From assembly GCF_000238775.2 (NCBI RefSeq), contig NZ_AFEJ02000002.1:682001-746000 (forward strand): a DNA stretch of 64,000 bases, read 5' to 3'. This DNA is from Acaryochloris sp. CCMEE 5410. GTDB lineage: Bacteria; Cyanobacteriota; Cyanobacteriia; Thermosynechococcales; Thermosynechococcaceae. The notes below the pieces were generated by a model. That model ran no database searches. It saw nothing but the letters and a program-made list of their open reading frames with translations, and had not been told where the DNA came from. Both the position numbers and the translations under genes were made by a program. Shown here one piece after another: positions 62,232 through 64,000 of the stretch; within the stretch, counting starts at the first letter, position 1, and the number at the start of each line of letters is the position of its first letter.

Positions 62232-63194
62232 ATGACCTCTCCTATTGCTCCTGTTCATGATCTATCTGAACAGCTATCCTCCCCGATTGCACATCGATTC
62301 CAGGCTGCAATTCATGCTGGAGAGTTTTTAGTGACCGCAGAGGTGATGCCTCCTAAAGGTGGTTCTATCCAGCATATGCTGGACCAGGCCCTCCACCTCA
62401 AAGATTGGGTTCATGCAGTTAATATTACTGACGGTAGTCGAGCAGTTCTCAGAATGAGCTCTTTAGCCGTTGCTGCTATCTTGCGACAGCACGGAATTGA
62501 ACCGATTTGTCAGATGGCCTGCCGCGATCGCAACCGGATTGCCCTCCAAGCGGATCTGATGGGAGCCCATGCCTTGGGGATTCACAACATCCTGGCCCTG
62601 ACGGGAGATCCCATCAAGGCAGGAGATTTCCCTAAAGCAAAAGGGGTATTCGATCTAGAGTCCGTCCGCTTGCTGAATATCATTCGCCAGCTCAATAATG
62701 GCCTGGATGGGAATGAAAAGCCCCTCCCTGATGGCCCAACCCAGCTCTTAGTGGGTGCCGCTGTTGATCCGCAATTGGCAAGCTGGTCAGGGCTACAAAG
62801 CAGATTTGAGAAGAAAGTAATGGCGGGAGCTGAATTTTTCCAAAGTCAATTGATCGTTGACTTTGATCGCCTGGAAAAATTTATGACAGAAATTGCTGCG
62901 CCTGCCAAAAAACCAATATTGGCCGGTATTTTTCTACTTAAATCCGCAAAGAATGCCCAATTTATTAATAGGTGTGTTCCTGGGGTTAATATCCCTGACG
63001 CTATCATCAACCGTTTGGACAAAGCCACCGATCCACTGCAAGAAGGAATTGCGATCGCAGCTGAGCAAGTCCAACAGGCCCGTCAACTCTGCCAGGGGGT
63101 CCATATGATGGCGGTCCGTCGAGAAGACTTAATTCCCCAAATACTGGAGCAGGCAGGCGTTACACCTGTAAGAAAAACTCAAACCATCTCATAG
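62232..63194 (+). CDS. metF: Methylenetetrahydrofolate reductase
   Basis: The 320-residue TIM-barrel flavoprotein reduces 5,10-methylene- to 5-methyl-tetrahydrofolate for methionine synthesis. FLVTAEVMPPKGG has the catalytic Glu, VNITDGSRAVLRMSSLAVAAIL and CRDRNRIALQADLMGAHALGIHNILALTGDPIK are family blocks binding folate and FAD. The ATG at 62232 gives a short polar leader; upstream in-frame sequence is unlikely. No metH or metE is near. Confidence 0.9.
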   Translation: MTSPIAPVHDLSEQLSSPIAHRFQAAIHAGEFLVTAEVMPPKGGSIQHMLDQALHLKDWVHAVNITDGSRAVLRMSSLAVAAILRQHGIEPICQMACRDRNRIALQADLMGAHALGIHNILALTGDPIKAGDFPKAKGVFDLESVRLLNIIRQLNNGLDGNEKPLPDGPTQLLVGAAVDPQLASWSGLQSRFEKKVMAGAEFFQSQLIVDFDRLEKFMTEIAAPAKKPILAGIFLLKSAKNAQFINRCVPGVNIPDAIINRLDKATDPLQEGIAIAAEQVQQARQLCQGVHMMAVRREDLIPQILEQAGVTPVRKTQTIS

Positions 63195-63265
63195 ATTTTC
63201 AATTTTCCTGTCTGTGGTTATGGGAACCAAACGATAGTTCACCTTTGAAGTCACCCTTGCCATTC

Positions 63266-64000
63266 TTAAGATGCTGGAGGGGCTAATTCTTCAGTATCAA
63301 CGGGGCGGACAATAGCTTCCGTCTCCTGTCCATCAGTCTGAAAAATACCAGCCAGTCCTTGGTCTAGGGTTTTGGCCATCACAATTTTGTTTTCATAAAC
63401 GACGATCACCCTGGCCAGAATCGGTACGCTATTTTCTTCTGCTTCTAGATATAACGGCTCCACATAAAGCAGCGAGTCTTCAATGGGAATAATCAGTAAA
63501 TTTCCCTGAATCACCCGTGACCCCTGTCGATTCCAGAGAGAAATTCGTTGAGAAATAACAGGATCCTGATTGATCAGCGCTTCAATTTGTTCTGGGCCAA
63601 AAATGAGTTCTCGTTTAGGGAATTGGTAGAGCAGCCGTTTGCCATAGTTTTCACCATCAGACCGGGCTGCTAACCAGGCAATCAAGTTGTTCCTGCGAAC
63701 TGGGGTAAAGGGATAGAGCAAAATAAATTCTTCTTTATCTGCCTCTGGCAACTTCATCGTTAGGTAATAGGGCTTAACCAGCTGACTTTTCTCACCATAA
63801 ATTTCATTGGGGACCCGCCATTGATCCTCCCGGTTATAAAACACCTGGGGGTCGGTCATATGGTAGGTGAGCAGGCTTTGGGATTGGGCTCGAAATAGAT
63901 CCGTGGGGTAGCGGGTATGGCTGCGCAGACTGGGGGGCATAGCCGCTAAAGGCTGAAACATTTGGGGGAAAATTTCCCGCCAGGTTTTGAGGATAGGATC
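63266..64000 (-). CDS. UPF0182 family membrane protein, C-terminal part
   Basis: The minus-strand frame is open from 64000 to the stop at 63266, 244 residues. [15 protein letters not shown] at the window edge, [34 protein letters not shown], and [25 protein letters not shown] are typical of the UPF0182 (COG1615) C-terminal soluble region. The N-terminal membrane part lies outside the window. The family has no known function. The tail ([12 protein letters not shown]) is polar. Confidence 0.88.
   Translation of the reverse strand, partial: DPILKTWREIFPQMFQPLAAMPPSLRSHTRYPTDLFRAQSQSLLTYHMTDPQVFYNREDQWRVPNEIYGEKSQLVKPYYLTMKLPEADKEEFILLYPFTPVRRNNLIAWLAARSDGENYGKRLLYQFPKRELIFGPEQIEALINQDPVISQRISLWNRQGSRVIQGNLLIIPIEDSLLYVEPLYLEAEENSVPILARVIVVYENKIVMAKTLDQGLAGIFQTDGQETEAIVRPVDTEELAPPAS

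Overview
This window is chromosomal DNA of a cyanobacterium. The evidence is frequent GCGATCGC-type (HIP1) octamers, a biliverdin-forming heme oxygenase, several cyanobacterial marker families (DUF2949, DUF3531, NIL-ferredoxin, NblR-like regulator) and a GAF photoreceptor of the cyanobacteriochrome type. The mix of a lipoxygenase, many IS elements and a large accessory gene load recalls Acaryochloris, but that is recollection and not a match I could run.

Layout. 1-9.7 kb is mostly core: the 3' end of an aminotransferase, ho1, mscL, the division/cell-wall set rsmH - FtsL-like - ftsI, a DCC-family thiol oxidoreductase, an M16-like protein without its zinc motif, and a NIL-ferredoxin. At 9.75-11.57 kb a small Cys-motif gene is split by an ISAzo13-like element with a TAA duplication. 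From 20.96 kb down to 11.70 kb (minus strand) runs a tightly spaced six-gene set: nucleotidyl cyclase/ATPase/TPR regulator, DUF3237 protein, an encapsulin-type shell protein, an FAD desaturase-like enzyme, an isoprenyl diphosphate synthase and an Ig-like protein. I think this is the most interesting system here: a candidate isoprenoid-modifying protein nanocompartment under cyclic-nucleotide-linked control.

21.7-31.2 kb holds a tandem-domain corrinoid adenosyltransferase, a DXCF-type cyanobacteriochrome histidine kinase with its response regulator, a J-protein, a cytochrome P450, a pentapeptide-repeat membrane protein, glutaredoxin and a fatty-acid desaturase. The desaturase is divergent from a TetR-type regulator fused to a dead tyrosine-recombinase domain, with twin palindromic operators between them.

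32.4-47.8 kb looks like an inserted island. About 320 bp covering the tetR 3' end and the crp 3' end occurs on both sides as a direct repeat about 15.1 kb apart, with integrase remnants inside. The island carries a holin-like/endolysin pair, a lipoxygenase plus an unusual P450 (broken by an ISAs1-family element with a perfect 10-bp duplication), an IS5/IS1182-like element, and a very large DUF4157 effector-like protein with a candidate partner.

47.7-64 kb returns to core functions: Crp regulator, ABC ATPase, DUF3531, prs, ftsZ and ftsQ, msrP, rfbD, a glycosyltransferase, a CDF transporter, an FMN reductase, a LapA-like protein with an NblR-like regulator and a DUF192 lipoprotein, metF, and the 3' end of a UPF0182 gene that runs off the window.
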